Shown here: in pieces, positions 14,370 through 27,432 of the stretch
Layout: each line of letters starts with the position of its first letter
Numbering within the stretch: the first letter of the stretch is position 1
Source: Mariannaea sp. PMI_226
Taxonomy: Eukaryota > Ascomycota > Sordariomycetes > Hypocreales > Nectriaceae
DNA length: 64,000 nt
Assembly (NCBI GenBank): GCA_024336345.1
Contig: JANFOG010000005.1
Coordinates: forward strand, 1,922,001 to 1,986,000
Direction: 5' to 3'
The notes under the pieces: generated by a model
Seen by the model: only the letters and a program-made list of their open reading frames with translations
Databases searched by the model: none
Told to the model about the DNA's origin: nothing
Position numbers and translations under genes: made by a program

Positions 14370-14650
14370 TCATACGCCTCGGATGACCTGGGTTCGCTCG
14401 GACTCAAGCTGGGCGGCGTTTCGCTCGTGGGACTGCTTCTTGCACTGCATCGAGTCAATAACATGAAGGCATGACATATTTTCAGAAAAGGTGATATGAT
14501 ACGTACGTCCTCAAGACCGGTGCACTTGTGGTCTTCTAGTAAGCGGTGCTTGCCGCAGAAATGACCCTGGCAAAAGCTGCAATCTCCAACAATTCGCTGG
14601 GCAGGCTCACGGCACTCGGCGGCGGTGCAGCGGATTCGCTTGGCAGGCAT
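14370..14650 (-). CDS. Small AN1-type zinc-finger protein
   Basis: A 72-residue protein made of a single AN1 finger. Exons on the minus strand are 14650-14507 (48 codons) and 14444-14370; the 62-nt intron has a GTACGT donor and a TGCAG acceptor and is in phase 0. Reading through the intron instead gives an unrelated tail, whereas the spliced tail (CKKQSHERN ... ERTQVIRGV) continues the family. Zinc ligands are Cys8, Cys13, Cys24, Cys27, Cys32, His35, His41 and Cys43, spaced 4-10-2-4-2-5-1, which fits AN1. Such small stand-alone AN1 proteins are widespread in ascomycetes. AN1 fingers in larger proteins are linked to ubiquitin, proteasome and stress biology, but a role for this small form is not established from the sequence. 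Confidence 0.9.
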
Positions 14651-17457
14651 GGTAGTGACGGTGATGGCTGTAGTTGCGAAAGTGTGACTGTTGTGTTGCC
14701 TGTTCGGAGGTGGAGAGTTATGGGGTGACGACAGCCGAGCCGGTGAAGGAGTGATGAGAAAGTAGACAATAGAGACTGGGCGTTGGCAAAGACAAAAGGT
14801 TTGCTCTTGATTTTTCCAATTTATTGGTGAAGGTTAGACGCAAGTGACAGCGATGTAACTTCCGGAAAGCAGATGACCAGGACTAGATGACTGAAATGAC
14901 TGGAAATGTGTCAGCGTTTCGCGGGAGGACGGGCAGCCGTGGTGCTTTATAAGGAGCCAAGGAGGCTGATGAATGAATCATTCTAGGTGGAGCAAGGCGG
15001 TCGGTTCGCCTCCCAGACCCATTGGGGCCGGCGACGGTCGAACCAAGCTTGGTGTGTAGAGAGTTCGAGTACTCCGTGTTCAGAGACGTAGCAGAACGGG
15101 ATTTAACTGTATTCACACAGGACACGGGACCAGCCAGCCAGCTCGACAAGGTCCAGGCGCGCGAGACCATGCAGGGCAGCCCCAAGATTGGTCCAATTTC
15201 CCTCTTCGCTCCGTCTCCTTTGGGCCATTGAGGCCAACTGCGCCATCTAGACCGTCCATTTCCTGCATATCGAGTAATTTTTTTTTTTCGTCTTGTCTTG
15301 CTTGTCATGTCACCCCAACCTTTCAGGATGCACATAAAGATGCAAGGACCCCCCCCTCGGACAGCCGCAGGAGTGCAGAAGCTCGTGGAAGCCCAATGAT
15401 AGCGACGGAGCAAACAGGCGGCCCCCCCTCCCTCTCTAATCCCCCAATACGGATTCGAGGCGACCCCGGAACTGGGCCACTTTTACCCGCGTAGACGCCT
15501 GAATGGAATGACACCTTTTTGACCTGACTGCACTGTCCCGGACCCCCGGGGGTTTTCCATTGAGGAACAAGGCCTGGCGAGGCTCCGAAAGCGGTTGAGG
15601 CGAACGCCGTGCCGTCATGTTGATCAGCATGCGGACAGCCCGAGACTTGTTTGAAGGATACGAGGCGATGAGCAAGCAGTAAGTGAGACGAACAATTACG
15701 TTGAATGCATGGTCATGGTAACATAGCGCAATATTATTACAAGATGAATGAGTAAAGGGTGCCCTGGTCTTGTCTTGGGGTCCCCGAACTCTTATCGTGG
15801 TTCGGGCGAGGACTTGTCGCCAATACCACACATGTTGAGAGAATGGCGCGGTTTGCGCTGGATGGACGAGTGCTGTTCAATTTGCCTTCAGGTTGACTAA
15901 TGCACAGCAGCACAGTACTGTGCGTACGAAGTGCATACAGTACGTAATTACATCCTGGAGTAATGTGGGTGCCCAACAATGCCGGCGATACGCCGTCCAC
16001 GTATGCCGCCTCTGCCTGGGCTTTTTTGCCTAGGTGGACAAGCCCATGGTCCATGGTCTTGCCAGCGGCTCCAAAAACTAAACGCCCCCCATGTTGCCCG
16101 GGGCGTTGTTGCGCAGGGATCGCCCCCAACACAGAGCAAGTTCGTGCTGGGTTCAGCAGCCACTGCATCATGGTCAGCCAATCGATTCAAGCGCCACACA
16201 CGGGTCAGCCCAGGCCCGGGTCTTCCTGAAAGCGTTTCGCGATGCAATGGACGCTGGAACTGGGGGTCCCTTAAGTTCTCCCAAAGCCCAACTCAAGCGC
16301 CTGCGGCACTGTGCTGTACCATAACACAGTACATTTCGTGGGGCATCACGAGGACCAAGTCCGTCAAAGAAGCGGCTCGAGACAACATAATAGTGATTGC
16401 AAGCTTGGAGGGTGATATGTGAAGTGGGGTGGATGGAGGATGACGCGAGAAGGGAAATACCACACGTCAATAGCTGGACGAGCTAGCATTTGAGGAAGCT
16501 CACAAGGTGCCAATCGATAGATATTGGCAGTCCATACCACTACTTGACATGCCGGCTTGGAAAATTCAACCACCCAACCATCATCTAACCATCAGCATGA
16601 GCTGTTTGACGAGCCTGAGTCTCGTCCAAGGTAACCCCGCGTGGGGTGACTTCAAACTTTGGCCCAATGCCGATCATGTTGTGAGCTATTTATTTTCACA
16701 GCGAAGCACATTAAGACAGATGTTTAACGATTGTTGTCAATGTGATGTTTCATCCATTGATGTGATGTGTCGTGCGTTGTCTGCTGTGTCGTGGATTGGT
16801 GTCTGCCAGTCCTTCCCTCCCACACTTTGTGACACCAACCTTCGGGACTCATCCGGCAATGTTCCCGACGTCCTCCGACTCGAACTCCGGCGTCCCCGGA
16901 TCCGGATCTCCGCAAATGTCGACAAATCGACACACCGAGTAGATGAAATTTTCTTCTTTCCCCTTCACGTTCATATAAGATTTGTAAACAGAAGCCAGGA
17001 GCTCATTCAGCAATGGTAGCCGTGAGAATCGTTGCGAGAAGGGCGCCGCCTTATTATCTGTACGGTGCGGAGCCCTAGATCCTTGTCGATTATCCTCAGA
17101 AGCAAAGCTGCCGCACACCGTACGGTAGTTAGTGACCTGCTACTCCGTATGTAAGAATGAATTGGCCAGTCGCCAAATGAAGTGACTACTATCCCTGAAT
17201 GCCCTACGCCTCACATCCAGCGGTGAGGCCTTCAACTACCGCCCAGCTCATGATGGCGGTGTAAGACATCCTTGACCACCGTTGTCGGCTGAATCGCAGG
17301 CCCAGCCACTTGACTCGAAGGGTGCGTCGGAGAGACACGAGCCATGTCTCGAGAGTGGAGACGGTGGGGTTTGATCTTTTATCCCTTATATAGCATAACA
17401 ATAACACCACTCTCCAACAAACACCCCAGTCAGCTTCGCAACAAGCGACGAACAAAC
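14651..17457. other. 2.8 kb intergenic region without a convincing gene
   Basis: Separates the divergent AN1 gene from tRNA-His. It contains many overlapping short frames on both strands at 14883-17118, none with codon bias, a start in good context or a known motif. GTAC-rich near-palindromes occur at 15905-15947. TACTCCGTA-like sequences occur at about 15069 and 17141. A non-coding transcript cannot be excluded. Confidence 0.5.
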
Positions 17458-17529
17458 GTCGCTCTAGTATAGTGGTTAGTACACTTCGTTGTGGCCGAAG
17501 AAACCTGTGTTCGATTCACAGGAGCGACA
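17458..17529 (+). tRNA. tRNA-His (anticodon GTG)
   Basis: A 72-nt cloverleaf without intron. The acceptor stem GTCGCTC (17458-17464) pairs with GAGCGAC (17522-17528), and the discriminator base is A (17529). The D arm follows as GTATAGTGGTTAGTAC. The anticodon stem CTTCG/CGAAG encloses the loop TTGTGGC, placing GTG at positions 34-36. The T arm is TGTG-TTCGATT-CACA. The base before the gene is C, so the extra G at -1 that tRNA-His needs must be added after transcription, as is normal in eukaryotes. A T-rich stretch just downstream can serve as pol III terminator. Confidence 0.96.
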
Positions 17530-17622
17530 AAGCCTTTCTTTTTGCATTATTATCAAAATCATTAATCGATCCTTATTTTTTGCTTGATGTGCTTTTTCTA
17601 AGTTGTTTTCTTTTTCTTTTTC

Positions 17623-17651
17623 TTTTTTTTTTTTTTTTTTTTTAAAAAAAA
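17623..17651. repeat. Homopolymer T21 followed by A8
   Basis: An uninterrupted run of T joined to a run of A, preceded by several CTTTTT units. It lies about 95 bp after tRNA-His and 0.9 kb before OXP1. Homopolymers like this are nucleosome-disfavouring and also error-prone in assemblies. Confidence 0.85.
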
Positions 17652-18554
17652 TAAGAAAAAAGATATCAGATTGGTTTGGGCTCTTTACACTCCTTCATTT
17701 CCATCTCATCTCCCCACCTTCATTATCATACATCAGGTTCCATCGCGTCTACCAAAATTCTTTCCACCCACTGCGTGTATCCTTATTTTCTGCTTGCCAG
17801 ACACCCTCATTGCACATTTCCATCGTATTCTCATTGGTTCGCACTATCGTACATGAAGTAAGGCATGAGAATTGCCTTTTGATTTTTGCCTTTTAGATTT
17901 TGTGTCGTCGCCACTCATTCTCGAATAACGGTCATGGCGGGTGGGTTTCAGACACTTCCTGATTTTTCAATCTTGATAGATATGCTGTTGGCCTGCTACA
18001 GCATCACCGAATGAAACCATATTAGGCACTTTCTTCAACAAGGTGTTCTCTAATCATTCATATTCTCAGGAAACCTCGCACCATACCTTGGCAATGACGG
18101 TAGAGCACTTGTCGTAGACCTATGAGAGCTTCCATGATTCTTTGCCGAATCATTTACAAAAAACTTGTTTTGAAGAGCAGACTTGCTGTCATGATTCTGT
18201 ATATGGTTCATGTTTGAGCTTCATATTTTTTCCCGTTCTACCAGAATGACGACCAACATGGGTGCAACAATGAGCACCACCTTCATGCACCAAGGTATTA
18301 CCGAATCGGGAACGTGGGGTTCTTTCGATGACATCAAGTAAACTGCCACTGCCACCTCTTGCAGTAACTCTCGGCATGAGCTGCACTTGCCAGCATTTGT
18401 CATCGCTGGCCCACTGCATTGCATCGGTAAGTGTGAGGTTGCCGATTGTAAAGAGTTGCCGACTTTGTGTCTTGCCGTACTTGATTCCGACATGGAGAAG
18501 CTAGCTTCGCCTGATTATCATTGTCATCATTGTGATTAATATCACGTCTTCGTC
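17652..18554. other. Upstream region of OXP1
   Basis: About 900 bases with CT-rich segments, presumably promoter and 5' UTR of OXP1. Short frames on the minus strand (18189-18493) have no recognisable content. Confidence 0.5.
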
Positions 18555-21500
18555 ATGGCTTCTAAACGCGGCATCCGAATTGCAATCGACCGTGGCGGTA
18601 CCTTTACCGACTGCGTAGGAGAGCAAGATGGTGAGGAGATCATCATCAAGCTCCTCTCAGAGGACCCAGCCAACTATGGGGATGCCCCTCTCGAGGGAAT
18701 TCGACGCATCATGAGCCATTACGTCGGCCGAGACATCCCTCGAGGTCAGGCTCTGGACACTTCTAAAATCGATTCTATTCGAATGGGGACAACAGTTGCC
18801 ACCAATGCTTTGCTTGAAAGAAAAGGCGAAAAGATTGCCATGATTGTGACCAAGGGCTTCAAGGACTGCTTGACCATTGGCAACCAGTCGCGGCCCAAGA
18901 TTTTTGACCTTGCTATTAAAAAGCCTGACGTACTGTATGAACAAGTTGTTGAAATTGATGAACGCGTCACCCTCGAGGACTATGCTGAGGACCCGGAGCG
19001 AACCACGACTGAAGCCCAAGCGCAAGTCGGTACCGAACAAGCAGAGGGTAAAGATCTTGTTCGAGGAATGTCTGGCGAAACGGTGCGGATTTTGAAACGA
19101 GCGGAAGACGGTGAGATTCGTTCGAAATTGAAAAAAATATATGACGGTGGGATCCGAAGCATCGCCGTCTGTCTTATGCACGGATATACTTTCCCAGACC
19201 ATGAATCATTGATCGGAAAGATTGCAAAGGAGATTGGATTTCAACATATCTCCCTGAGCCACGAGTTGATGCCAATGATTAAACTTGTATCGAGAGCAAC
19301 ATCGGTTTGCGCTGATGCGTATCTAACACCTGCCATCCGCAAGTATATTGATGGCTTTCAGGCTGGATTTGAAGGCGGTCTAGGAACAGAGAGCGTCAAA
19401 CATGAAAAGGGTGCAAGAGGAGCCAGGTGCGAGTTCATGCAAAGCGATGGCGGACTGGTCGATGTGGATAAGTTCACTGGATTAAAAGCTATCTTGTCTG
19501 GGCCAGCTGGCGGTGTTGTTGGATATGCTATCACATCTTATGATGAAGAAACTAGGATACCAGTCATTGGGTTTGATATGGTAAGACCAGTCACCTTGAA
19601 CAAGGTACACATGGACACACTTAACAGTGACATAGGGTGGTACGAGCACGGATGTCTCGAGATATGGTGATGGAAGATATGAGCATGTCTTTGAGACAAC
19701 GACGGCAGGTGTCACGATTCAATCCCCTCAACTTGATATCAATACTGTTGCAGCAGGTGGAGGCTCGCGATTGTTTTTTAAGAACGGCCTGTTCGTTGTA
19801 GGGCCAGAATCGGCTGGCGCACACCCCGGCCCGGCCTGTTATCGCAAAGGCGGCCCAGCAACTGTCACTGATGCCAACCTCTTCCTTGGTCGTCTTCTCC
19901 CCGAGTTCTTTCCCAAAATTTTTGGCAATAACGAAGACGAAGCTCTGGATGTAGAAGCAAGCAGAAAAGTATTACAGGAACTAGCTGACAAGGTAAACCA
20001 GGAGACAGGTAAGAGCATGACGGCAGATGAAGTTGCCTATGGCTTCCTGACTGTTGCCAACGAAACTATGACGAGACCAATTCGGTCCATCACAGAAGCA
20101 AAGGGGCATGATTCCTCAAAGCATCGTCTTGCTACATTTGGAGGCGCAGGTGGGCAGCATGCGGTAGCTATCGCGGAATCTCTGGGGATCCAGCAGATCC
20201 TCATTCACCGATATTCTTCTGTCCTATCTGCCTATGGAATGGCTCTTGCGGATGTCGTTGATGAACGACAGGAACCAGAGTCTAAAGTATGGGAAGACAA
20301 TGCAATTGGAGAGCTAAGAGGAAAGATGGAAAAACTCAAGGAAAAGTCTCGAGCATCTCTGAGGGATCAAGGATTCCAAGATGACGAAATTGTGTTTGAA
20401 GAATACCTCAACATGAGATATCGTGGTACCGAGTCCGCACTCATGATAATCAAACCTGATGCGGAAGCGGCGAAGGAGTTCAAGAACAAGGACTGGGATT
20501 TTGGAGAGGCATTCGTCAATCAGCACCGGTACGAATTTGGGTTTACCTTGGATGAACGGGACATTATTGTCGACGATGTCCGTAGTCGCGGTATTGGAAA
20601 GAGTTTCCGCCACAAAGAAGATACTGTGGACCAGCAACTTAAGACCGTGACAAGACATAATGTACTGGAGACGAAGCGTCATGGCCTTCAAGAGGTGTAT
20701 TTTGAAGGTGGAAGGAGGAATACGCCAATTTACAAGCTCGAGAATCTTGGCATTGGAGACTCGATCAGAGGACCTGCAATGCTTGCGGACGGAACTCAGA
20801 CGATTGTTGTAACACCTGAGGCCGAAGCACTCATCTTGAAGACTCACGTTGTCATCAATCTCGATAAAGACCACCTGAAGGAAGAGTACGTGTCTCAAAC
20901 GCTAGTTGCACGCTTGAAATATGGCTAACTGATTAGGTCACTGCATGTCAAGGATCGTGAAGTAGACCCAATAATGCTCAGCATCTTCGGACATCGCTTC
21001 ATGGCCATTGCAGAGCAAATGGGACGCGCTCTTCAAAAGACGAGCGTCAGCACAAATGTGAAAGAGAGACTTGACTTCTCCTGTGCTATTTTTGATGCTA
21101 CTGGCGGCCTTGTCGCGAATGCTCCACATCTTCCAGTACACCTAGGCTCAATGTCCACCTGTGTTCGACGACAGGCTGAGATTTGGAAAGGAAAACTGGA
21201 GAAGGGAGATGTCATCATCTCGAACCATCCTTCTTACGGCGGTACCCATTTGCCAGATGTGACGCTGTTGATGCCGGCGTTTGACAACAAAGGAGAAAAC
21301 ATCTTATTTTACGCCGCATCAAGGGCACACCACGCAGATATTGGTGGCATCAGCGCTGGCAGTATGCCACCTCACTCTCGTGAATTGTTCCAAGAGGGAG
21401 CATCTATCCGTAGCGAGAAGCTCGTTAGCCAAGGAAAATTCAATGAGAAACGAGTCGTTGAGTTGTTCTATGACGAACCAGCGCAACATCCGGGATGTAG

Positions 21501-22722
21501 TGGTACTCGCACTCTTGCCGACAACATCAATGATCTGAGAGCACAAGTGTCGGCAAACCAGAAGGGAATCTCTTTGATCGAGACACTAATCGAGGAGTAT
21601 GGCCAAGAGACTGTTCAGTTCTACATGGTCAACATTCAAAAGAACGCCGAACTGTGCGTTCGCCGGCTCCTCAAGCAAGTCCACGAACGCTTCGAAGGTA
21701 GAGATTTGTCGGCAGTCGATTACATGGATGATGGATCGCCCATCCGCCTCAGGATCAAGATTGACCCTAAAAAGGGGGAAGCTGAGTTTGACTTTGATGG
21801 AACTGGTCCGGAGGTTTACGGAAATATTAACGCACCCCAGGCAATCACATTCAGTGCCATTATATATTGTTTACGCTGTCTGATCTCCGAGGATATTCCT
21901 TTGAACCAAGGATGTCTGAGACCAATTCATGTCAAGATCCCTCCCAAGTCGATTCTTTCACCATCTCCTGGCGCTGCTGTGGTCGGAGGCAATGTCCTTA
22001 CCAGCCAGCGGATTACTGATGTAATTTTCAAGGCATTTCAAGCGTGCGCTGCCAGCCAAGGCTGCTGCAACAACCTGACATTTGGTTTTGGAGGAAATCA
22101 GAGTGGCAAGACAGCCATTAAAGGCTTTGGATATTATGAGACGATTGCTGGTGGGAGCGGAGCAGGTCCTGATTGGGAGGGGACCAGTGGTGTTCATGTG
22201 CACATGACGAATACTCGAATCACTGACTCTGAAATCTTTGAGAGACGCTATCCTGTTATCCTAAGAGAATTCTCCATTCGACCCAACTCTGGAGGCCAGG
22301 GCCAACACCGTGGCGGAGACGGCGTCATCCGTGACATCGAATTTAGGATTCCCCTTCAAGTCTCAATTCTCAGCGAGAGACGTGTTTACCGTCCATACGG
22401 ACTCAATGGGGGCGAGGATGGGCAGTGTGGACTCAACCTCTGGGTGAGAAGGGTTGAAAGGACGAACTGGGAGACATCCCTGCGACAATTCCATGGCGAG
22501 GACAAGGCGGGAGAAACGGAGTACGAGGAACGCCACATCAACCTTGGGGCGAAAAATACTGCATCCATGAAAGCAGGCGATCGGATCATTGTATGCACTC
22601 CTGGGGGTGGCGGATGGGGGTTGAAAGGAACTCAGCCCGCAGCCAGGCAACGGGTCGATCCCACTGAGGCTTGGAGAAAGGGCAGTGGTTCTGCAAGAGA
22701 AGAGACTGCATTGCAGGCTTAA
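18555..22722 (+). CDS. OXP1: 5-oxoprolinase (ATP-hydrolysing)
   Basis: Opens 5-oxo-L-proline to L-glutamate with ATP, a step of glutathione turnover (gamma-glutamyl cycle), in the cytosol. Exons are 18555-19580, 19636-20885 and 20937-22722; introns of 55 nt (GTAAGA...CATAG) and 51 nt (GTACGT...ATTAG). Without splicing, stop codons interrupt the frame; with it the protein is 1353 aa, the usual length for fused eukaryotic enzymes. The N-terminal hydantoinase-A-type half has an ATPase-like GGTFTD (residues 14-19) and, exactly at the first splice junction, GGTSTD (343-348). The middle part carries GGSRLFF and [14 protein letters not shown]. The hydantoinase-B-type half starts near residue 770 with [15 protein letters not shown], followed by [10 protein letters not shown] and [13 protein letters not shown], and ends with [10 protein letters not shown] separate hydantoinase pair is excluded by the continuous spliced frame. 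Confidence 0.95.
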
Positions 22723-25700
22723 GCTGAAGGGCGAGTAAATGGGAAGACGTCCTTGCACTCACGGTGGAGGAATGCTGTGCGAAGAAAAGAACTGATTGAG
22801 TTGGTCACGTACCAAGTTGCTTGCAAAGATAATAACAGGCAACTCAGAGATCTCAAATCAAAATTCCTGGCCACGAGTTCCCTATATCTGACATGCAGAG
22901 TGAGATCAGGCAGATGGGCGTAGCCGGGCAAAAAATGAAGGATATTTTAGTGTCCCTTGAGTATCGCTATTCTCTCATTGCCGTAAAAACCCGTGTCCAG
23001 GTTGCCCGAGTAGCTAGAGAAAAAAAAAATACCAGGGTCCCAACATACTGAACTCTCTATTTGGCCGACAAATGGGACATGCAGTATGCTAGACAATTAT
23101 CAGTAATGAACGTCTTAGCGTTGACTGAAGTTGTCACCAAGGGAGACCGCCACAATATCTGATCTGATCAATAGGGGGAACCCCTGTGCATCAGACCTAA
23201 GACCTGTGTTACTTCAAAACGAGCGCGATGAGAGGCTGAACGCTTGAAGCTGCAACAAGGTTATATGTGTGTGCGTACCCAACATGGCATGCGGTCGCAG
23301 CGATCATATGCATGCCGCTTAGCACCTGAAAATGACGTTCCGCATCAAAGGATTTCCAGGATATTTGCTCTGACCTAATGAGAAGCGCAATTGCATCTAG
23401 GCTCTTCAATAGGCCATGTAAAAGCCCCTTGAGGATTAAGGGTCTCCAAGCATTTACTAAGTCGTTTGACAGCCTATGAATAGTTTAGATCGGTTTAACT
23501 GGCAGAAGTCTTATCACTTGTTCGATCCAGTTCCTCTCCATCTCATCGTGGAGAAATCAGGTTTCTGAAATACGAAAGATACACTAAGCCTCGAGGATTT
23601 AAGAGCGTCTGAGGGTAGGGAGACGGGCCGTGTTCAAGGTCGTTGCGCATGTCTCAACCTGAAAATGGACCACTTGCTAACTGCGACTGGTTGGCTGATT
23701 TAGGATCGAAAAGAAACCTAGTTTGCCGGAAAAATACGAAAGCTAAATATGACTCAAGTTGAGATCGCGGAAGCGTGCTTGGTATTGTAAGGGCCAAGTG
23801 ATAGTTGTACGTGAGATCTGCTCCGCTTCGGATGGAGTATGCAGCTGCCTCACAGGATCTGCCTGGAAGATTGTCGACTCCCAATCTTGTAATGAACCAA
23901 ATATGGTTAGCGATGAACGATCCTGAGCCGAAGTTGTTTGGTAAAAGGCATTGTGTGTTGGCTTCCGAGAGATAGGGTCATGGCTGAGCTTCTCACCATC
24001 GAGGCATGATGTATCTCGGACCTGCCACTGCTTCCCATGCAATCACATCAGCCAGTTTGAATCACCGTCCCCAATAAGGGAAGTGAAAAGTCTTGTGGGC
24101 CATGAGACGACGCATAAAAATATCTCATGTTGTCCCTAGTAGGCGAATAGGACGTATGGAAAGTCCCCCTACTTCCCAAGGCAACAAGGCAGCACGGGAA
24201 CGTGATCCAGACGCCTCATATTACCAATGGCGAACTATTCAGGATGATCAAATTATGGCGACCAAACCAGATGTGAGCCCGAAGAAGACCCAGTCGCAAC
24301 CTGAACATGGGGGCCGCGTCTCACTGCGTGCAGAGACCCCTGGTCTCCCCCGCCCCTCCCCCCCAACTTCCAGCCCTACGAGAATTGGCAGGGATAGCAG
24401 TGCATTAGTCTCGCCAGTTATTGATGGACCGGGGTTGACACATTCTCGGCATTCCCAACCTCCCTTGGACCCTACGGCTTCGAGTCTCTTCGGGCAGAGA
24501 CTTGTCTTAGTCGGGGATGCAAAACCCCTCCAGGCTCCAGGCTCACTGCCTGGATGTAGTGCCGGTGCAGCCTGGGAATGTGCATATCCGATCACCAATA
24601 GAAGGGCAGGACGGCAGTGGCATGTGGGAGGATGAAACCACATCGTCCAATGTCCTGTCTTGGTTCGGACGATTTTCTTTGAGAGACCAAGTGTGTGAGA
24701 GCTTATACCCTTTTACCCGTATTTTTGGGCAGACTTTTGGGTATATTATCAGACGGCAAGCAACTTTAGGAAATATTGCTACAATACATCTGAGACTGAG
24801 CATGGCCTGGACTGGGTAGGTCATGGCATAGGTTCTCCTGCAGGAGCGAGACACCGCGTAGTACATTGACAACCAGTGCCTGACTCACGCTGGTGACTTT
24901 GCAGTCCAGAGACTTCAAGTAGTTCGACCATGTCAACCGAGTACAAGAGACTGACTCTGACAAGGAACCACTCGTGAAGGGCTCGAGTGAGAGGTACGAT
25001 GGCTGCAACACCGACAGCCCTCTACCCCTTATCGCCGTCACATTGTCTTGAAAGTCGTACCGAGCTGGAGGCACCAACGTGCGACTGAGGTGGTAAAGAT
25101 CTGGTGTGGTGATTGAGAACGTGCCAAACGAGGAGACTATATCCAGCACGTGGATAATGGGAACTAGGTTCGAAATAAAGCTTTAATTGATAAGTTTACC
25201 TCAAGTTTTAGACGGATGATATGGCTCGTCAACTGGGAGGAAGTCCAGCAATTTGCTATCCTTTTCATATCAAGAAAAGGACGGCATACTCTGCTGTTTG
25301 TCTAGACACTCTATTAAGCACATTTGTGACAGAGAATCAAGCATGATACTGTGCACTCGTCCAAAGTAGGAAACTGGCCGAGACCACCCCACGAAAAGTG
25401 GCAGTTTGGAACGAGAGTCGAGTCGAGGAAGCGTATCCACTGTTAATGAACTTCACGAGAGGTGCTCTTCATGACGGGAAGTTGACACTGCCGGTGCAAG
25501 GGTAAGAGAGTAGCCTTTTCCCACTTAGGTTTCTGCCTGAGACCGTGATATTCTATTTGCGTTTTTCCTTCTCTCGCCCCCTCGGCCTTTGTTGAGTCAC
25601 TCTCGGTCCGCGAGAGGGGGGCGTGTAGACTGCAAAGCTCATCGCCAACCCCTAAGACCCTGCCGTATTGTGAATTCGATTCGCTCATCTTATTTGCGGC

Positions 25701-25853
25701 TCTCCCCTTTTTACGTTTTGCGTGGTGCAACCTTTTGGGCGAGCGGCGGATGGGCATACAACAAATGCCTTGCTATTTAGATGCCGCCCACCGCGGCCTG
25801 ATGAGGCGTCCGGGCATCTCTCTTCTACCCTATCTGAATCCAATACTCCAAAA
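22723..25853. other. 3.1 kb intergenic region without a convincing gene
   Basis: Lies between OXP1 and the NmrA-like gene, both on the plus strand. The longest frames (24093-24635 plus, 24248-24643 and 24766-25149 minus) begin at non-ATG codons or lack any recognisable motif and overlap each other. A run of C-rich sequence lies at about 24349-24365. The last few hundred bases should hold the promoter of the NmrA-like gene. A degraded gene relic cannot be excluded for 24766-25149. Confidence 0.45.
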
Positions 25854-26949
25854 ATGCGCATTGCTGTGGCTGGCGGAGCCGGCCTTGGCTACTTTATTGC
25901 AAAAGCTCTTTCTGAAGCACCTGACGCTCATAGCGTTGTTGTGTTGTCAAGATATGTGAGGCGGCCGAGTCTTTGTTGAAAACTAAGATGCACAACACAC
26001 TAACATCCTGAGCTAGAACCGGACTGAATACGCGGAACTTGAAGTCCAAGTCCTTGTCACCAACTACAATGACCCCGAAGCACTGGAGTTCTCCCTTCGA
26101 GGTGTTGAGCTTGTCATATCCGTTGTCAGAGGGGCTGAGCAGTTGGCCTTGATCAACGCCGCCGCTAGTGCCGGTGTACAACGGTTCGTGCCCGCCGAGT
26201 TCGAAGGTCGGCTCAACAAACGACCCTCACGGAACGACGGGCTTGACAATGGTGACTACGCGGCTCAGGCGAGGTCCCTTCTGCGGAGGCATGCCGAAAA
26301 CGGTGGCATGCGATATACCGTCTTCTCCTGCGGCGTCTTGATGGAAAGATTCCACTCGTCGGGCCTTGCTGGCTTCGGCATGGGCCACAGCTCTGGCCTG
26401 TCTGAGCCTGGTAGTTATTTGCTAGATCTTCCCAACGCCACAGCTGAGATTGTGGAAAAGAACGACAAGGGCCACTCGGTCCGTATTTGCATGACCTCTG
26501 TCTACGATGTCGCGCAGTTCGTTGTAGCGGCGGTCCAGCTGAACCCAAGAACATGGCAAAGCGAGTATACTATGCGAGGGGACCGGATGTCGCTGCGAGA
26601 TCTCGTCGGTGTTTGCGGCCAATTCTTCAACAGTAAGTTCAAACCCTTCTCTCTTCCTCTAATGACCCCTCAAAGCCAATAACCAGGGAACGACATAAAA
26701 ACTGATTTGAGTTTTTCAGCTCCGTTCCGCATTGATTACAGACAATCTGCTCACCTAGTTCCATGGGTCTCTCACTACAGCCAGCAGGGAGACTACGAAT
26801 CTATGGCGAAGTATCAACGTCTTCTCGCCACAGTTCAAGGGCGGTACGAATTCGGGACGGCAACGCTGAACGAGGCCATCGAAGCAAGCGAGTTTGTCAA
26901 CGTCCGAGCCATGACCTTCCGAGAATGGCTGGTGAATATCTACAACTAG
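25854..26949 (+). CDS. NmrA-like / isoflavone-reductase-family NAD(P)-binding protein
   Basis: An atypical short-chain dehydrogenase-type protein of the NmrA/PCBER family. Exons are 25854-25955, 26017-26632 and 26720-26949, giving 315 aa; introns of 61 and 87 nt have GTGAGG and GTAAGT donors and TAG and CAG acceptors. The N-terminal Rossmann segment is MRIAVAGGAGLGYFIAKAL. The family's VPAEFEG motif follows at the end of the fourth strand (QRFVPAEFEGRL), where other members have FVPSEFG. A substrate-domain helix region and a C-terminal FREWLVNIY close the protein. Members act as NAD(P)H-dependent reductases in secondary metabolism or as redox-sensing regulators; substrate here is unknown. No biosynthetic gene cluster surrounds it. 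The glycine motif has fewer glycines than usual (GGAGLG), so cofactor preference should not be inferred from it. Confidence 0.82.
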
Positions 26950-27432
26950 GTAAAGCGCCCTGAGAACCTTGCCGGTATGATTCCTGGCTGTGTACGCTAT
27001 AGTTGCGTGAAAGGGAGAGAAATAAGGGGGTTGAACTTGTATTTTGTGCTTTTTGGGTGGCCTGCGGGCCGTCTTCTACTCCAGTCATTTCTCTCCACTT
27101 ATTCTTTGCTTGGGAGTTGGTGTTTTCAAGAAATAGAATGGAGCTCGCGCTCGGATTCTAATGGCATAAACAATATAAAGTTAGCTTGCATTTGATATCT
27201 ACCTGTGCCCTCTTTCAGGATCGTTTTCTGATGTGACTCAAATGCTACCGTTTCCCATACCCATTTCGCCTTCAAACCTGTGTGTGTTGAAACTCGATTA
27301 TCCCAAACGCCTTCCACTCTTATCCAGGGATTTATGCTGACAAAGTGTTGAGCAATGTCAAACAGATCATGCTATGCCACCCCTTTCTATGAGCCCAAAA
27401 TCTCTAGGGATACTTTCAGGACTGGAGATCTT
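26950..27432. other. Convergent intergenic region
   Basis: About 480 bases between the 3' ends of the NmrA-like gene (plus) and the ADGF gene (minus). It presumably holds both 3' UTRs. Nothing else is seen. Confidence 0.5.

Noticed and set aside
14883..17118. Several overlapping ORFs of 90-176 codons on both strands
   Set aside because: All overlap one another, most lack an ATG at the start, and none has a motif or intron structure.
24093..24635. 180-codon plus-strand ORF
   Set aside because: Starts at a non-ATG codon, Pro/Ser-rich without a domain, and overlaps an equally long minus-strand frame.
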